From: Chamaecrista fasciculata | Lineage: Eukaryota; Streptophyta; Magnoliopsida; Fabales; Fabaceae | Reading direction: 5' to 3' | Assembly (NCBI GenBank): GCA_003254925.1 | Contig: QANZ01005178.1 | Coordinates: 8,066-72,065 of the forward strand | Length of the DNA stretch: 64,000 bases | Part shown: positions 28,629 to 40,818 of the stretch, in pieces | Position numbering within the stretch: the first letter of the stretch is position 1 | Layout: the number at the start of each line of letters is the position of its first letter | Position numbers and translations under genes: made by a program | Notes under the pieces: generated by a model | What the model was told of the DNA's origin: nothing | Seen by the model: the letters and a program-made list of their open reading frames with translations, nothing else | Databases searched by the model: none

Positions 28629-29161
28629 CCAAAAAATTTTAATTTTCATTTATCCATGGGATTGCGACTACCACTTTTGAATCTTGATGGTGCATGGAAC
28701 GCGTAGTTGTCAAATGAGCACAGCCTCCTAGTTAACCTCAAACCATAAAAAATCCAAATTTACAGCCAAGAAAAGTCTCAATACAGTTTTGTCTTTTGAA
28801 GCATATGGGGATATGCTGGCAGACACTGACAGAAAGAAGGTTTGATAAATTTACTGCGTTGAAATCTCATTGAATCCTATTTTGTTCGTTTCTATTTTTT
28901 TTTTAATCAAATGATTGATAGAAAATGTGGATACAGAGATTAGTCAAATATTGGGAAGAGTTCGACGACTTTGACTAATTACCCTTTTTTTTACCTCCGC
29001 GTGACGGCGACGATCTATCACTAATGTTGCAGCATTATCTTTACAAGGTAACCCCTTCTCTTTTTTTATCATTTTTTTGTTCCTCGTGAGTTACCACCAC
29101 ATATACTTGAATGGAGATCTTAGCTATAAATATGATTTTGGTCTGCACCTAAGGTGTTTGC

Positions 29162-29524
29162 TTAAATGCTTGACTGGCAATTCAACCAAAAACAGTCCTC
29201 CTTCTTGTAGTCACCAAAATGGCAATTAACGTAAACAATTCTTTTATTTATTTTTTGGTCATTTCTCAATGTTCTGCATTCAAATTGATACGCCCTTTTT
29301 GCTTTTGAATAATTATTCATCTGTATGGAGCTTGAGTTGCAGTTGTTTATAATTTGATGATTTACTTTAGGTATGCTTCTCGCCTTCAATTGTTTCATCC
29401 GAGGTCCTTCATGTGCTAATGATATTGAAATACCATTCTTCTGATAATGTCTCTGTAGTGACCTTGTACCCTTGTAATATTGTGATTTGTGAATAGCATA
29501 TAAATTTGGAGTTTGGACAACCAT
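29162..29524 (-). other. Unassigned 120-codon open frame, possible transposon relic
   Basis: An ATG-initiated frame with no family I recognise. Near its end NCHFGDYKKEDCFWL has a cysteine/histidine spacing that faintly recalls a retroelement zinc knuckle, so it may be a fossil fragment of an LTR element. No neighbouring retroelement domains were seen. It could also be chance. Confidence 0.2.
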
Positions 29525-30387
29525 TTAGCTTACCTTCCATTTTGCTAAGAAAAGAACATATTAGTTCTTTCTAGAGGAACCCAAGTTATCATAAGAAAAT
29601 GCAGATCTAGCAGAAAATTTTTTGGATGACATTTTTGTCCCACTCACAGTACACATATAGATGAATGTATTAATTTGGCCCCACATCTTGAAGGCTTGTC
29701 ACATGAAGATTTTATATATATATTTTGAGTAGACTTGTTTCCATTCCTGAAACAGTGAAACCTGATAAACTACTTTATTCAATTTTAGTATTTTACAAAG
29801 TATAATCTTATATTTTTTTATTCAAATTTTTTAAAAGACTAAATTAAAAAGCTAGTTTCTGTGACTTTTACTGCAGATTAAAAAAATTAAAAGAATTGAA
29901 AAAAGAGGAATTATTTGAGATACTCTCTAGTACTTCTTTTTATATGGTTTTTAGTTGTCATGAGACTAAAGACAACAAAAGATGTTGCGAATTGTCAAAA
30001 GTATCCCACTGTGGTGTCTATGCTCGAGACTTGAGCCGTGTCGGTTGGCTGAGTAAAATAGAATTGATCTCGTGACAATTGCACTAGGATTTAAAAAATA
30101 GAGAGGCTGTATGCTAAATTCTGAGCATCTGGCCATTATTTACCATCTGATTGAAAGTGCTTCTAGATCATAAAATCTCACCATCACTATCCAAATCCAA
30201 GACACCATCTTCTTTAATTTGTTCTTTTCTTTGTAGATCAGCCAAATTACTCCTGTGATTGGTGCTTTCCAACTTTGATTGGCTGATCATTTCAGTGTTC
30301 AGAGAGAGAGAGCCAATGAATATTTTACAAGTCAACTTGTGTTGTTGACAAGGACAAGTGACTCAATTAATTTCTATTCCTTAAAAT

Positions 30388-30613
30388 AAAATAATAAAAA
30401 AAAAACAGTGTATCAGCCTGTGGAGAAATTATTACTATAGAAGAAGCATTGTTGGGTTGAATATGATTAATTAGAATATTCCTTTCACTGGTTTAGACTT
30501 NAAAATAATAAAAAAAAACAGTGTATCAGCCTGTGGAGAAATTATTACTATAGAAGAAGCATTGTTGGGTTGAATATGATTAATTAGAATATTCCTTTCA
30601 CTGGTTTAGACTT
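30388..30613. repeat. ~112-bp duplication across a single N
   Basis: 30388-30500 and 30502-30613 are identical apart from the length of one A-run, with an N at 30501. Same signature as the duplications at 2204 and 28575. Confidence 0.92.
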
Positions 30614-31595
30614 TAGAGTACAGGCTCCAGCGCTAGACTTTCAAGAGATTTCTCATGATAACTCAATCATAACTTGATCCTGCCTTGCCAAAATTCAAAA
30701 TGGTTAACCACATGATAGTCTACAATCTGGTATTCCTATGTTAGTATTCCTATTCTTATTTCGCTATATGGATAACATTTATTTACCACAACTTATTAGT
30801 GTTTAGTATATCAATATAAATATAATAGGCATATAATGCTTGATGAGAGCTAGGCCGCTCAATAATTTCAAAATCTCATATAGAAGAGCATGAAGAAAAT
30901 AGTAAGCCGAAGGGACCCACTGCACAAAGATAAAATTGACAAAATGGGAGCGATCTTGACCTCACCACTTAGCTAACTTTTTCCATCAATTATTCAAATT
31001 TGGCCATAATATATCAATCACACTGCAAATTATTACAGCATGACACCAACTAATAGAGAAACGACAGGTTATGCTCACTGGGAACCGAAGGATATTTGGT
31101 CTAAAATGGCTTTATGCATTAAGATAGGAGACAACATAATGCCATAGAAATCCTGCTTTTTCATATGGTAATGGCATGGTATTAGATATCCGTTTCAGGC
31201 GGGCCTTTGTAGGACAGTTTGTTCACTTTGTTGAACTACCTCAAAATGTTATGCATATAGCAACATAAGAGTTAATCATTTCACTTATTTTGGAAGATAT
31301 TTTATATGCAAAAAAAATGAGTGAGTTATACATATATCTGACCCAAATATGCGTCAATTGCTCTACCAATAAAGTCCTAAAGCATTCTATTGTCCGCAAA
31401 CAAACTTTACTCAAAGTGACATAACATTTTAGACTATGACATGCATAAAGTGGGGCCCCTGGGACAGGAAGGTTTTTCTTATTTCAATCAGTGTGGGGCA
31501 AGCCCTGTGAAAATTGGATGATTCATCAGTCATCACTTTGCATAGTATATACTTGAAAAGGAAAGTCGAAATTAGCCATTTGCATATTCTGTCAT

Positions 31596-34500
31596 ATGGC
31601 AAACACAAGGAGGAACACCAGAAGGAAAACAATCCTCAACTGGTCTGCAAATTACATGCTGCCTATCTTCTTTTTACACGCATTAGTTTTCACGTTCATG
31701 CATTGCTCTGCTAGTGCTAGAGACACCATAACCATTAACAATTCCATAAGTGATGATGGTAGAGGCGAGACTCTCATTTCAGCTGGAGAAATTTTTGAAC
31801 TTGGATTCTTCAGTCCGAATGGAAGCTCTAGTAGTCCAAGATATGTGGGAATATGGTACTACAGATCAAACCCACAAAAAATTGTGTGGGTTGCCAACCG
31901 AGACAATCCACTTTCTGATTCTGGGGGTGCTTTTGCCATTTCTGAGACGAAAGGCAATCTCGAGGTTTTGGATAGAAGTGGGAGATGTTACTGGGGTACG
32001 AATCTTGAAAAGTCATCTTCAGTGCACAGGTCAGTGAAGCTATTGGATAGTGGGAATCTCATTGTAAGCGAGGAAGAAGAACAGGGAAATCACACTGTAA
32101 AGATTCTCTGGCAGAGTTTTGAAAATCCAACAGATACATTTCTTCCAGGCATGAAAATGGACGAGAATTTGGTATTAACTTCTTGGAAGAGTGTTGATGA
32201 CCCAGCACCAGGGAATTTCTCATTTCAGCAAGATCAAGGAGAGAACCAATATGTGATATGGAAAAGATCTGTCAAGTACTGGAAAAGCAGTGGGACAGGC
32301 ACATTTCTTGGCTCAGGTGAAATTTCTGCTGCAATATCTTACTTATTGTCCAATTTCACCTTGAGAATATCCCCAAACAACTCTGTACCCTTTCTCACAT
32401 CATCATTGTTTGGTGACACAAGGCTGGTCATGACATACTCGGGTCAGCTTCTGTATATGAAGATGGATTCACAAAAGGTTTGGTCCTTAGTTTGGGCGGA
32501 GCCCAGAGACAGATGCAGCGTGTACAATGCTTGTGGAAACTTTGGCAGTTGTAACAGTAAGTACGATTCCATGTGCAAGTGTTTGCCTGGGTTCAAGCCT
32601 AACTCTCCGGAGAGTTGGAATTCTGGTGACTTTTCAGGTGGATGCAGCAGGCAAACAAGTGTGTGCAGCGAGATTAATACTGAGAGTGACGCATTCTTGA
32701 GTTTAAAAATGATGAAAGTAGGGAATCCGGATGCTCAATTCAATGCTAAGAGTGAAATGGAATGCAAGTTAGAGTGCCTTAACAATTGCCAATGCTCTGC
32801 ATATGCATATGAAGAGCCTAACATCACAAGGCAGGCAGCTAGTGGTGATGCGGTGTGCTTGATTTGGTCTGAGGATCTGAACAATCTCGAAGAGGAGGAG
32901 TATGAGAATGGTTGTGATCTACATGTTCGTGTGGCAGTTTCTGATATAGGTATTACTTTTCATTACCAATCTCTTGAATCCCTAGAGTACCATGGCTAAA
33001 GTTTATGGTTAGTTGAATTATATAATTCTCAATTTAACCATTGAATGATAATAAAAGCTCTACTTTTTCTTCTAGTTTTAAGCTCTACTCTTAATTTTCC
33101 TTCAGGAGGAATTGAATAATTAGGGTCATAAAATAGTCAATTATGGCACTTTAGATGGAAAATTAACTAAAGATGGTAAATTATTGTTTCTAAAATTCTG
33201 GAGGTTCTACGTTTGCAGAGTCTACAGGGAGAAATTGTGGGGTTTGTGGTACAAACTTCATTCCATATCCACTTAGCACAGGCCCTAATTGTGGTGACCC
33301 CATGTACTTCAGTTTTCACTGCAACAATACTTCAGGCGAGCTTTATTTTGAGACTCCAGGTGGGGCTTATCAGGTGATAAGGATAACCCCTGAAACACAG
33401 AAATTCGTTATCCTCAGCAGAGACATAGTAGGTTGTGAGGCTCAAAACTCAGCGGACAGGCTTCTGAGTCTAAACCAGTCATCTCCATTTCATCTTACTG
33501 GAAGGTGCAATGCTGACTCAAGCACCTTCAATCCTATTGCTCCTGTAAAAGTTGGAGAGGAAATAGAATTAAGGTGGGATCAACCACTAGAGCCTCTATG
33601 TTCTTCATCGTTGGACTGCAAGGAGTGGCCAAATTCAATTTGCAACACTACCAGAAATGATGAAAAGAGGTGCCTTTGCAATGCAAACTTTCTTTGGGAT
33701 GGATTGAATTTGAATTGTACTTTAGGTAAGCACATGATGATAATCTATCAATGAATGGATCCATCTGGTTGTCTCTCTTATCTCTTGTTTATGTCCTTAT
33801 ATTTAATAATATCTACGACTTGAAATGTGACTGTTTATTTGTGATTAAATCAAGTTTTCAAAGCATAAGTTTAATACTATAAATGAAAATCATGGCTTTT
33901 CTGTTCTGTTTGTAATATGTAGCATTTTCAACTTTGCAGAAGCCAGTCATAGCTATCAAGTAGGCAAGCAGTTGTCCTTTCCTCAGATTATTGTTGTCAC
34001 TTTCACGGCAGTGATTGTACTAATTCTTCTATCAAGTATTTTTACCTACGTTTACTTTTGGAAGAGGAGATCGGCCAAGACACAAGGTAACTCAATTTCC
34101 TCTGAACCTATATACACTAAAGGGTAATTCAACAGTAGTTGCCTGTGACTCTAATATACACTTTATCTGTTTAATTTCAGAGAGCAGGGAATATGTAAAG
34201 AAAAAATCGGCGATTAGCTTGTATGATAGTGAGAGATATGTCAAGGATTTGATTGAATCAGGTAGGTTCAAAGAAGATGATGGACAGGCCATAGATATCC
34301 CACATTTTCATTTGGAAAGCATACTTGACGCTACTAGGAACTTTTCATCGGCGAACAAGCTTGGACAAGGAGGGTTTGGTCCTGTCTACAAGGTAATGAA
34401 AATTTTCTTTGATAGCCTTTGATTTCAATTTTCAAGTTTCAACTCCCTGCTGATTGAAATGAACGCATACGTGGAAAACCATCAGGGAAAACTTCCAGGA

Positions 34501-35724
34501 GGACAAGAGATAGCTGTGAAGAGACTCTCAAGTTGTTCTGGACAAGGTTTAGAAGAGTTCAAAAATGAAGTTGTGTTAATTGCCAAGCTTCAACATCGGA
34601 ACTTAGTTAGGCTTCTGGGTTATTGTGTTGAAGGAGATGAAAAGATGTTAGTGTATGAATATATGCCAAACAGAAGTCTAGATTTTTTTATATTCGGTAA
34701 GGTTACTTCTTTCATTTTAAACGTCTTGTTGGCTAAACCTATTTCTTTGTAAACTTTTGTTGAAAACTGACTAACTTTGAAAGCCATGGTTATAATTGTA
34801 TTGCGGTGTCCAAGACCGGAAGTCGTGTATTTTATTAGATTGGGATATGCGCTTCAAGATTATTCTTGGCATTGCTCGAGGTCTTCTTTACCTTCATCAA
34901 GACTCAAGGCTAAGAATTATTCATAGAGACTTGAAAACAAGCAATATCTTACTAGATCAAGAGATGAGTCCCAAAATCTCAGATTTTGGCTTAGCTAGGA
35001 TATTTGGAGGAAAAGAAACGGCAGCAAATACAAACAGAGTGGTTGGAACTTAGTAAGTTTCATGAAAATGCATAATTCAGTGTCATTTGATTTTACAAAT
35101 GATACTAGCAGCCATCTGATTTGCACCGACTTCCATTTTTCTTTTGTAATGCAGTGGATATATGTCTCCAGAGTATGCACTTGATGGTTTCTTTTCTGTC
35201 AAGTCTGATGTCTTTAGCTTTGGTGTGGTAGTACTTGAGATTATTGGCGGAAAAAGGAACACTGGATTTTACCAATCAGATCATGAACTAAGTCTTCTAG
35301 GCTATGTAAGTGTGCTGAGTTCACTCATGTGTTTTCTTTCTCAAACAAAATCTTCAGGTCAATCAAATCAATCACATGCATCATAACACTTGAATCTATA
35401 TGTTTTCATTTTCAGGCATGGCATTTATGGAAAGTAGACAGGGCACTAGAATTTATGGATCAGACACTATCTCAAACATGCAAGGCAGATGAATATTCGA
35501 AGTGTATTACAGTTGGGTTGCTATGCGTACAAGAGGATCCAAATGATCGTCCCATAATGTCGAATGTATTATTCATGCTTGGAAGTGATTCCAGCACTCT
35601 TCCAATTCCCAAGCAGCCTGCCTTTGTTGTTAGGAGATGCCCCTCTAGCAGGGCTTCCACTTCTAGTAAACTGGAATCTTGTTCACATAATGATTTAACT
35701 GTCACTTTAGAAAATGGCAGGTAG
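31596..35724 (+). CDS. G-type lectin S-receptor-like Ser/Thr kinase, At4g03230-like paralogue (8 exons)
   Basis: Tandem paralogue of the gene at 23726, same strand; 1042 residues by my model. Exons: 31596-32949, 33219-33725, 33940-34086, 34181-34392, 34486-34696, 34815-35052, 35155-35305 and 35416-35724 (3129 nt). Order: basic N-terminus ([11 protein letters not shown]) before a hydrophobic signal sequence at about residues 20-40; bulb lectin ([21 protein letters not shown]); S-locus domain ([13 protein letters not shown]); PAN ([14 protein letters not shown]); WAK-like cysteine-rich domain in exon 2 ([21 protein letters not shown]); transmembrane helix in exon 3; RD kinase ([42 protein letters not shown]-terminal [11 protein letters not shown]). 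The kinase APE motif is SPE. Exons 5, 6 and 7 have exactly the lengths of the paralogue. The exon 6 acceptor (GTCCAAG at 34814) was picked because it gives phase 1. The shared layout indicates tandem duplication before the sequences diverged. Ligand unknown. Confidence 0.93.
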
Positions 35725-38160
35725 CCAGTTAATTCTTAATCCTTGTTTCTGCATGAGCCTTGAATTTGAGTTTGGGTACTGTAATTTTTTTCAATGGCAT
35801 CTCGTATTGTAATACAATGTGGATGGTCCGATCCCCTCTTTCATCCTTGTGTGTGGAGAACAAATGCAAGGAAGAGAATTGATGACTAAAGAAAAAAACA
35901 AGGATAATTTGAATTGAGTAAAATATAATTTGATCCCGAAAGATACATGAATTGACAACTCAAATTCTTGAATGTCTAATTTACATACTTTAGTCTTTGA
36001 AAGTCATAAAAGCAATATAATTTAATCTCTTAAACCTATTTTTGAGGACTAGTTAGTAAAGACAAAATGACTTAAAGTTAAATATATTGGTTTCACAAGA
36101 ATCAAAGAGTAGTTGTAATTCTTTATTCATATGCAACTTCCATGTGATGAGTTATGTCTCTTGGCCTTGTATCCCAGCTATACTTGATGAATATAAACAG
36201 GATCTCTATTTCTAACTTGAGCACAAAACAAAATGCTTCTTTTTCCGGCCCCTTTCATGGAATCATTGTCATTTTGGCCTTATTTTGAAAAAGATGGAGA
36301 ATGCAATTCACAAATGAGTTTCCTACACTGAGATCATTCAGGTTGTACCCATGAAACTGTCAGAATGGCCACATGTATTTGATGAAAGACTTCAAGGAAG
36401 CTGTCCCTGCATGGGCTGGACCCTTTTTATGTCTTTTTATAGAAGCTTCTGCGAGACTTGAGGCAACCTTATTAATATATTATTGGTCAACTGGGCCATT
36501 CATGGGATTGAGTTTGGTCGGCTTTGACACTTTCAGAATTCAGAATTGTGGACTTCATTCACATTCCTTATTAGACAAAATAAAAAATAAAAATTCACAT
36601 TCCTTATCCTTACATTTTACAAAAAGAAAAACTATTATAATATATCAACGCTGGCCTTAGTCCCCTATTGTTACCCACATGCTTTTTTAGTTTTTAAATT
36701 TTTTTTTGTTATTTATATTGTTACCCAGATGCATCACAAGTTTCATATATATATTAATAATATGGTCATAAGATGTGCCTACACTTGAGTTTGTTGCCTC
36801 TACTGCCTACATGTTAAAGGAAACCACATCTTCCTGTTCTACATTGGAAGGCTTTCTCAAATTTGGTACCCAAAACCTGAATGGCTGAATCCATGGACTT
36901 TTTTTAATTACATAAAATGGTAAAAGTATTCTATCCTTTATTAAAAGAATGTTTAATAACATGATAATTTTCTCTATCATGAAAGTTTGTTTTCCCCTTA
37001 TATTCTACATGAACTTGGCCATATGCAAAAGTAAAATTAAAAAAACAGCATAAATAAGTTGTTACAAATTAAAATGACCGCTTTTCTAGATTTAATAAAC
37101 CATATAATTTTTGTATAAAAACATAATTTAAAATTGTTTTTTTTTTAAAAAAGTGAACTTAATTAATATAAAAAGCATTATAAATATTACAGGGAAAATC
37201 ATTTTTATTTTTTATAAATATAAAATAAGTTACAAAAGTATTAAAAAATAATGAATCGTATTTAAAATAATTTTTTAAATAATAATAAAAATTTAACTAT
37301 TTATTACTTTTCACCCTCTTTACTATTTGTATTGTATCAGGTTTTAATATATAGGTTATCCAAAAATTCCAACACCATGCTACAAGATATACGAATGAAA
37401 ACCCTTTGATTAATTAGCTAGTTTGGAAGTTCATGCATTTTCATATCCAAATCATGAGATAAGTTTCCCCCTCCTATTTCTTCCCTCTCCTCTATGATTC
37501 CCCATCTAACCATGGCAATAAGGAAGAGATGCTTTCACACGGCATAAAAAAATTAATGTGTTCATATTGTGTAAGTCACATACATTGTTCATTATTAATC
37601 CAACTACTTGGATAAGAGGAAAGAAGACAACAATGGAGAGAAAGGAGTTTGTATGGAATAAGCCATGTTAGCTAAAAATAAAGAAGAAAGAAAAAACAAA
37701 AGTAGTTGAGGGGAAACTTGTTGGGTGTTTCCAATAGAGAAGAATCCACAATTTTCCCATAACTGAGTAGACGACATTTCCTTGGGTTCCTTGTGATTTT
37801 CCATTAAAGCTATATTATGCAGCTTTTGACCAAATACCATTTAATGTTTGCCAAAGCAATTCATCATACCTCTCTTTTCCAGCAATCTTTGGTCTCAAAT
37901 CTCAATGCCTCAAAGTCAACTCCCACAGCTCACAAACACGGGCTATACACATAACACAATATTTAATTTTAGCCACGGCAAGTGAATGAGAACTAAAGTT
38001 CAGTCAAACAGCTTCTTATTTTAAGTTTTAATGAGAATCTAATTTTATTTATTTGTAATTATATATTTATTTCATTGTTGCATGCAAATACACTTTTATA
38101 AACTAATTAATTTAGTCCATTCGTTTCAATAAAATTAATGTTACCCACAAATTTTAAAAA
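35725..38160. other. Intergenic sequence after the kinase cluster
   Basis: 3' UTR of the upstream kinase, then AT-rich sequence (36900-37330 extremely so). The short frames at 36373-36660 and 37604-37840 show no domain or codon signal I trust. Confidence 0.4.
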
Positions 38161-38410
38161 GTCAAAGTACAATTTTGGTCTCATAGCTTTATTTAAGGCC
38201 TCAATTTGGTCATATAACTTTTTTTGTTACACTTCTGATCTCATATCTTTTGTTTAAGTTGCAAATTTGTTCTTGTATCACCAAAAAATATGAGACTAAA
38301 AGTGCAATATAGAACCAAATCTACGACCTGAACAAAAAATAAAACAAAAAAAGTTATGGGACTAAATTGAAATCTAAGCAAAAATTATAGAACCAAAAGT
38401 ACACTATGAC
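38161..38410. mobile_element. Short foldback MITE of the 'ttggtcc' family
   Basis: The ends GTCAAAGTACA and, inverted, GTCATAGTGTA enclose inverted 'ggtctcatagcttt' type arrays (250 bp). TTTTAAAA lies next to both ends (38151-38158 and 38412-38419), compatible with a target duplication but low complexity. Shorter and more diverged than the other copies. Confidence 0.6.
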
Positions 38411-38620
38411 TTTTTAAAAATTATATCCATGAACTCATTATTTTAAATTATAAGTACTTTTTGGTAATACGACATCAATTAAATTTATAATTTTTAAAAA
38501 GTCATAGTGTACTTTTGGTTCTATAATTTAAAAGTAATATAAGTACTGGATTATATCCATGAACTCATTATTTTAAATTATAATTTTTTTTGGTAACATA
38601 TTTTAAATTATAATTTTACT
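38411..38620. repeat. Rearranged end fragments beside the MITE
   Basis: TTATATCCATGAACTCATTA with the following AT-rich bases occurs at about 38418-38452 and again at about 38550-38584. The right end of the MITE reappears inverted at about 38490-38525 (AAAAAGTCATAGTGTACTTT). Looks like a local duplication or template-switch event. Confidence 0.6.
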
Positions 38621-38900
38621 AGGCTGTTTGTCACTACTAAAGGTTATTTTTTAAAAAAATATATTATAAATTGTGCATGTCTTAAATATTTGATAAAAGG
38701 AAACTTAATGCAACAGACAAACACATGCCCTGGCCCTGATAAACTTCCAGGAAGCAGGGACGCAATTGCCATCTTTTTTGTGGCGAATCCGAATCAAAGA
38801 CTGTCTCACCTATTACTTTTGTTTTACATTAATGGATCACCACTTTCCTTTCTTCCTTTCCTTAAACTCCTCCTTTAAACCTTTCTTCCCATTCTCCATC

Positions 38901-38908
38901 TATAAATA
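38901..38908 (+). promoter_or_regulatory. TATA box of the EF-hand gene
   Basis: TATAAATA 104 bases before the ATG at 39012 in the context CATCTATAAATATCACTC, followed by a C/T-rich probable leader. Confidence 0.7.
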
Positions 38909-39011
38909 TCACTCGTCTCTCTCTTCCCTTCTTCATCAAATCAAACAAACTCACATTATTATAATTTACATATATATTCTATTGATCGAGAGTGAGAGTG
39001 AAGAATAATTA

Positions 39012-39353
39012 ATGGCAGGCATTGGGTTCAAAGATTTGCTTCCTGTGATGGCTGATAAACTTGGAGGAGAAGGATTGATTGAAGAGCTATGTAATGGGTT
39101 TGAATTGCTTATGGACAAAGAAAAAAGAGTGATCACTCTTGAAAGCTTGAGGACCAACGCTGCTCTTTTGGGTTTGCAGGATTTGCAGGAAGATGAACTT
39201 GTGGGGATGATGCAACAGGGAGATCTTGATGGTGATGGAGCTCTTTCTCAGATGGAGTTCTGCGTTTTGATGTTCAGATTAAGCCCTGACCTCATGGATC
39301 ATTCTTGGTTTTTGCTTCAGAATGAACTCAATCATCATCTTAACTCCCTTTGA
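39012..39353 (+). CDS. Single-EF-hand calcium-binding protein, PBP1/KIC-like
   Basis: Small intronless gene, 113 residues. Members of this family (PINOID-binding protein 1; KIC, which binds the kinesin-like calmodulin-binding protein) are cytosolic calcium sensors with one working EF-hand that regulate a partner protein. The loop at residues 71-82 is DLDGDGALSQME, with ligands D71, D73, D75, S79 and E82 in place; a degenerate first hand (about 30-45) lacks the acidic ligands. The C-terminus (SPDLMDHSWFLLQNEL) matches the family's conserved tail. The length is typical. A TATA box and a leader of sensible length precede the ATG (AATTAATGGCAG). The partner cannot be deduced from sequence. Confidence 0.92.
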   Translation: MAGIGFKDLLPVMADKLGGEGLIEELCNGFELLMDKEKRVITLESLRTNAALLGLQDLQEDELVGMMQQGDLDGDGALSQMEFCVLMFRLSPDLMDHSWFLLQNELNHHLNSL

Positions 39354-39657
39354 TTAGTATACATATATTATGTGAATATTATTCATCTATGTATTTCTGT
39401 ATGTATGTATGTATGTCTCTTCGATTGATATCTAGTAGCTTATTCATTTTCACCATTTTTCTCTCGACATTGTGAATTTCTTGTACAATTAAAAAATCTT
39501 GAATCGCGAGCTTTCTTGTTTTCTGTTAGCAAAAATTGATGGCCTTCACGAGAATTGAAAATTGTGAGTGCTACTCCAATGAGGGTATCCAAGACGGAAA
39601 GCAACAGCCGCGGAATAGTTAATGAATGTTGGTATTGGAATTTGTAGGATTATTTTA

Positions 39658-40117
39658 GGCTTAAGTGCACTTTTGGTCCCCTAACTTTTGCAAAGGTCTC
39701 AATTTCATCCCCTAACTTTTTTTGTTGCAATTTTGGTCCCCTAACTTTCGCAAAGGTCTCAATTTGGTCCTCTAACTTTTTTGTTGCAATTTTGGTCCCC
39801 TAACTTTCGCAAAGGTCTCAATTTGGTCCCCTAACTTTTGAAAGCGTCTCACTGTTGGTCCCAAGTGCACTTTTTCCATCCATTATTTGTCGTTAGTGTC
39901 GGTCTGGCAAGCTGAGTTGGTTGATGACGTGACAAATATGAATGAAGTGGATTAAAAAAGGACCATTATGCGGAGAAGTTTTCATGACTTGGAAGTGCAC
40001 TTGGGACCAATAGTGAGACGTTTTCAAGAATTAGGGGACCAAAATTGCAACAAAAAAAGTTAGAGGACCAAATTGAGACCTTTACGAAAGTTAGGGGACC
40101 AAAAGTGCACTTAAGCC
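39658..40117. mobile_element. Foldback MITE, 460 bp, exact 9-bp target duplication
   Basis: The ends GGCTTAAGTGCACTTTTGG are perfectly inverted, and the arms stay nearly identical for over 100 bases as arrays of 'ttggtcccctaactttt'. The flanking duplication ATTATTTTA (39649-39657 and 40118-40126) is exact. The high arm identity suggests a young insertion. No coding capacity. The 9-bp duplication points to Mutator-like machinery acting in trans. Confidence 0.92.
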
Positions 40118-40126
40118 ATTATTTTA

Positions 40127-40818
40127 TAATGAGTTTAACAAAAAATTTTGTTGAAACTTTAAACAATATGGGTAGAAGTAGAACACTATTCATTCAAAAA
40201 TCAAAGTAGCTCTTCACACTCGTCAAATTGCATACAATCTCCATTTTTTAAACAATATAAAGTTCAAATTACACTCTTCTACCTAAAATGCAATTATTTG
40301 GTACAATGATAAACAAGCCTATACTCATGAAAGAATTTTAAGTATTCACTTAAAAATTTAATTACTACTATTGTTTCAAAAAAAAAAATCCAATTTTAGT
40401 TTTTGGTGGGGACATAAAAATTAAGCTCAAGAACTGAAGAAGGAAGTAAAGAATTTAAGATTTTTTAATAAAAAAAGTTCGAAAAAGATAGACCAAAAGA
40501 ATTTGAAAGAAATTTATATGCTTTATATGTCCAATATCCCTTCAGTTATATACTAATCCATAGTTCCATATTTATGTAAATTTGAAATATTATATAAATT
40601 AAGGGATTAAATAAGTATATTGATCCTAATATTTGCTTAAAACCTTAAAATCTCTAATGTGCTAAAATATTTTTAATTTTTTATTACATTGCATAAACGT
40701 TTTAATTACAGGCAACAGCATTTTCCTTCTTGCAATCGGCTTGTCTGAATCAGAACTTGCTAATATCGCTTACTTGAAGAAGGAAGATAAGAGTGAAGAA
40801 GAGAAACAGAAACATCAA
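40127..40818. other. Upstream region of the methyltransferase-like gene
   Basis: AT-rich sequence with no other feature. The frame of the next gene is open back to a TTG at 40741, but no ATG is available before 40819. Confidence 0.4.

Larger units (their letters stand above)
28469..31595. other. Intergenic region between the two paralogous kinases
   Basis: Contains two N-marked duplications (28521-28628 and 30388-30613), an unassigned minus frame (29162-29524) and AT-rich sequence. The last few hundred bases before 31596 must hold the promoter of the next kinase; no clear TATA box was identified. It does not share the repeated flank seen at 20.4-23.7 kb. Confidence 0.4.
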
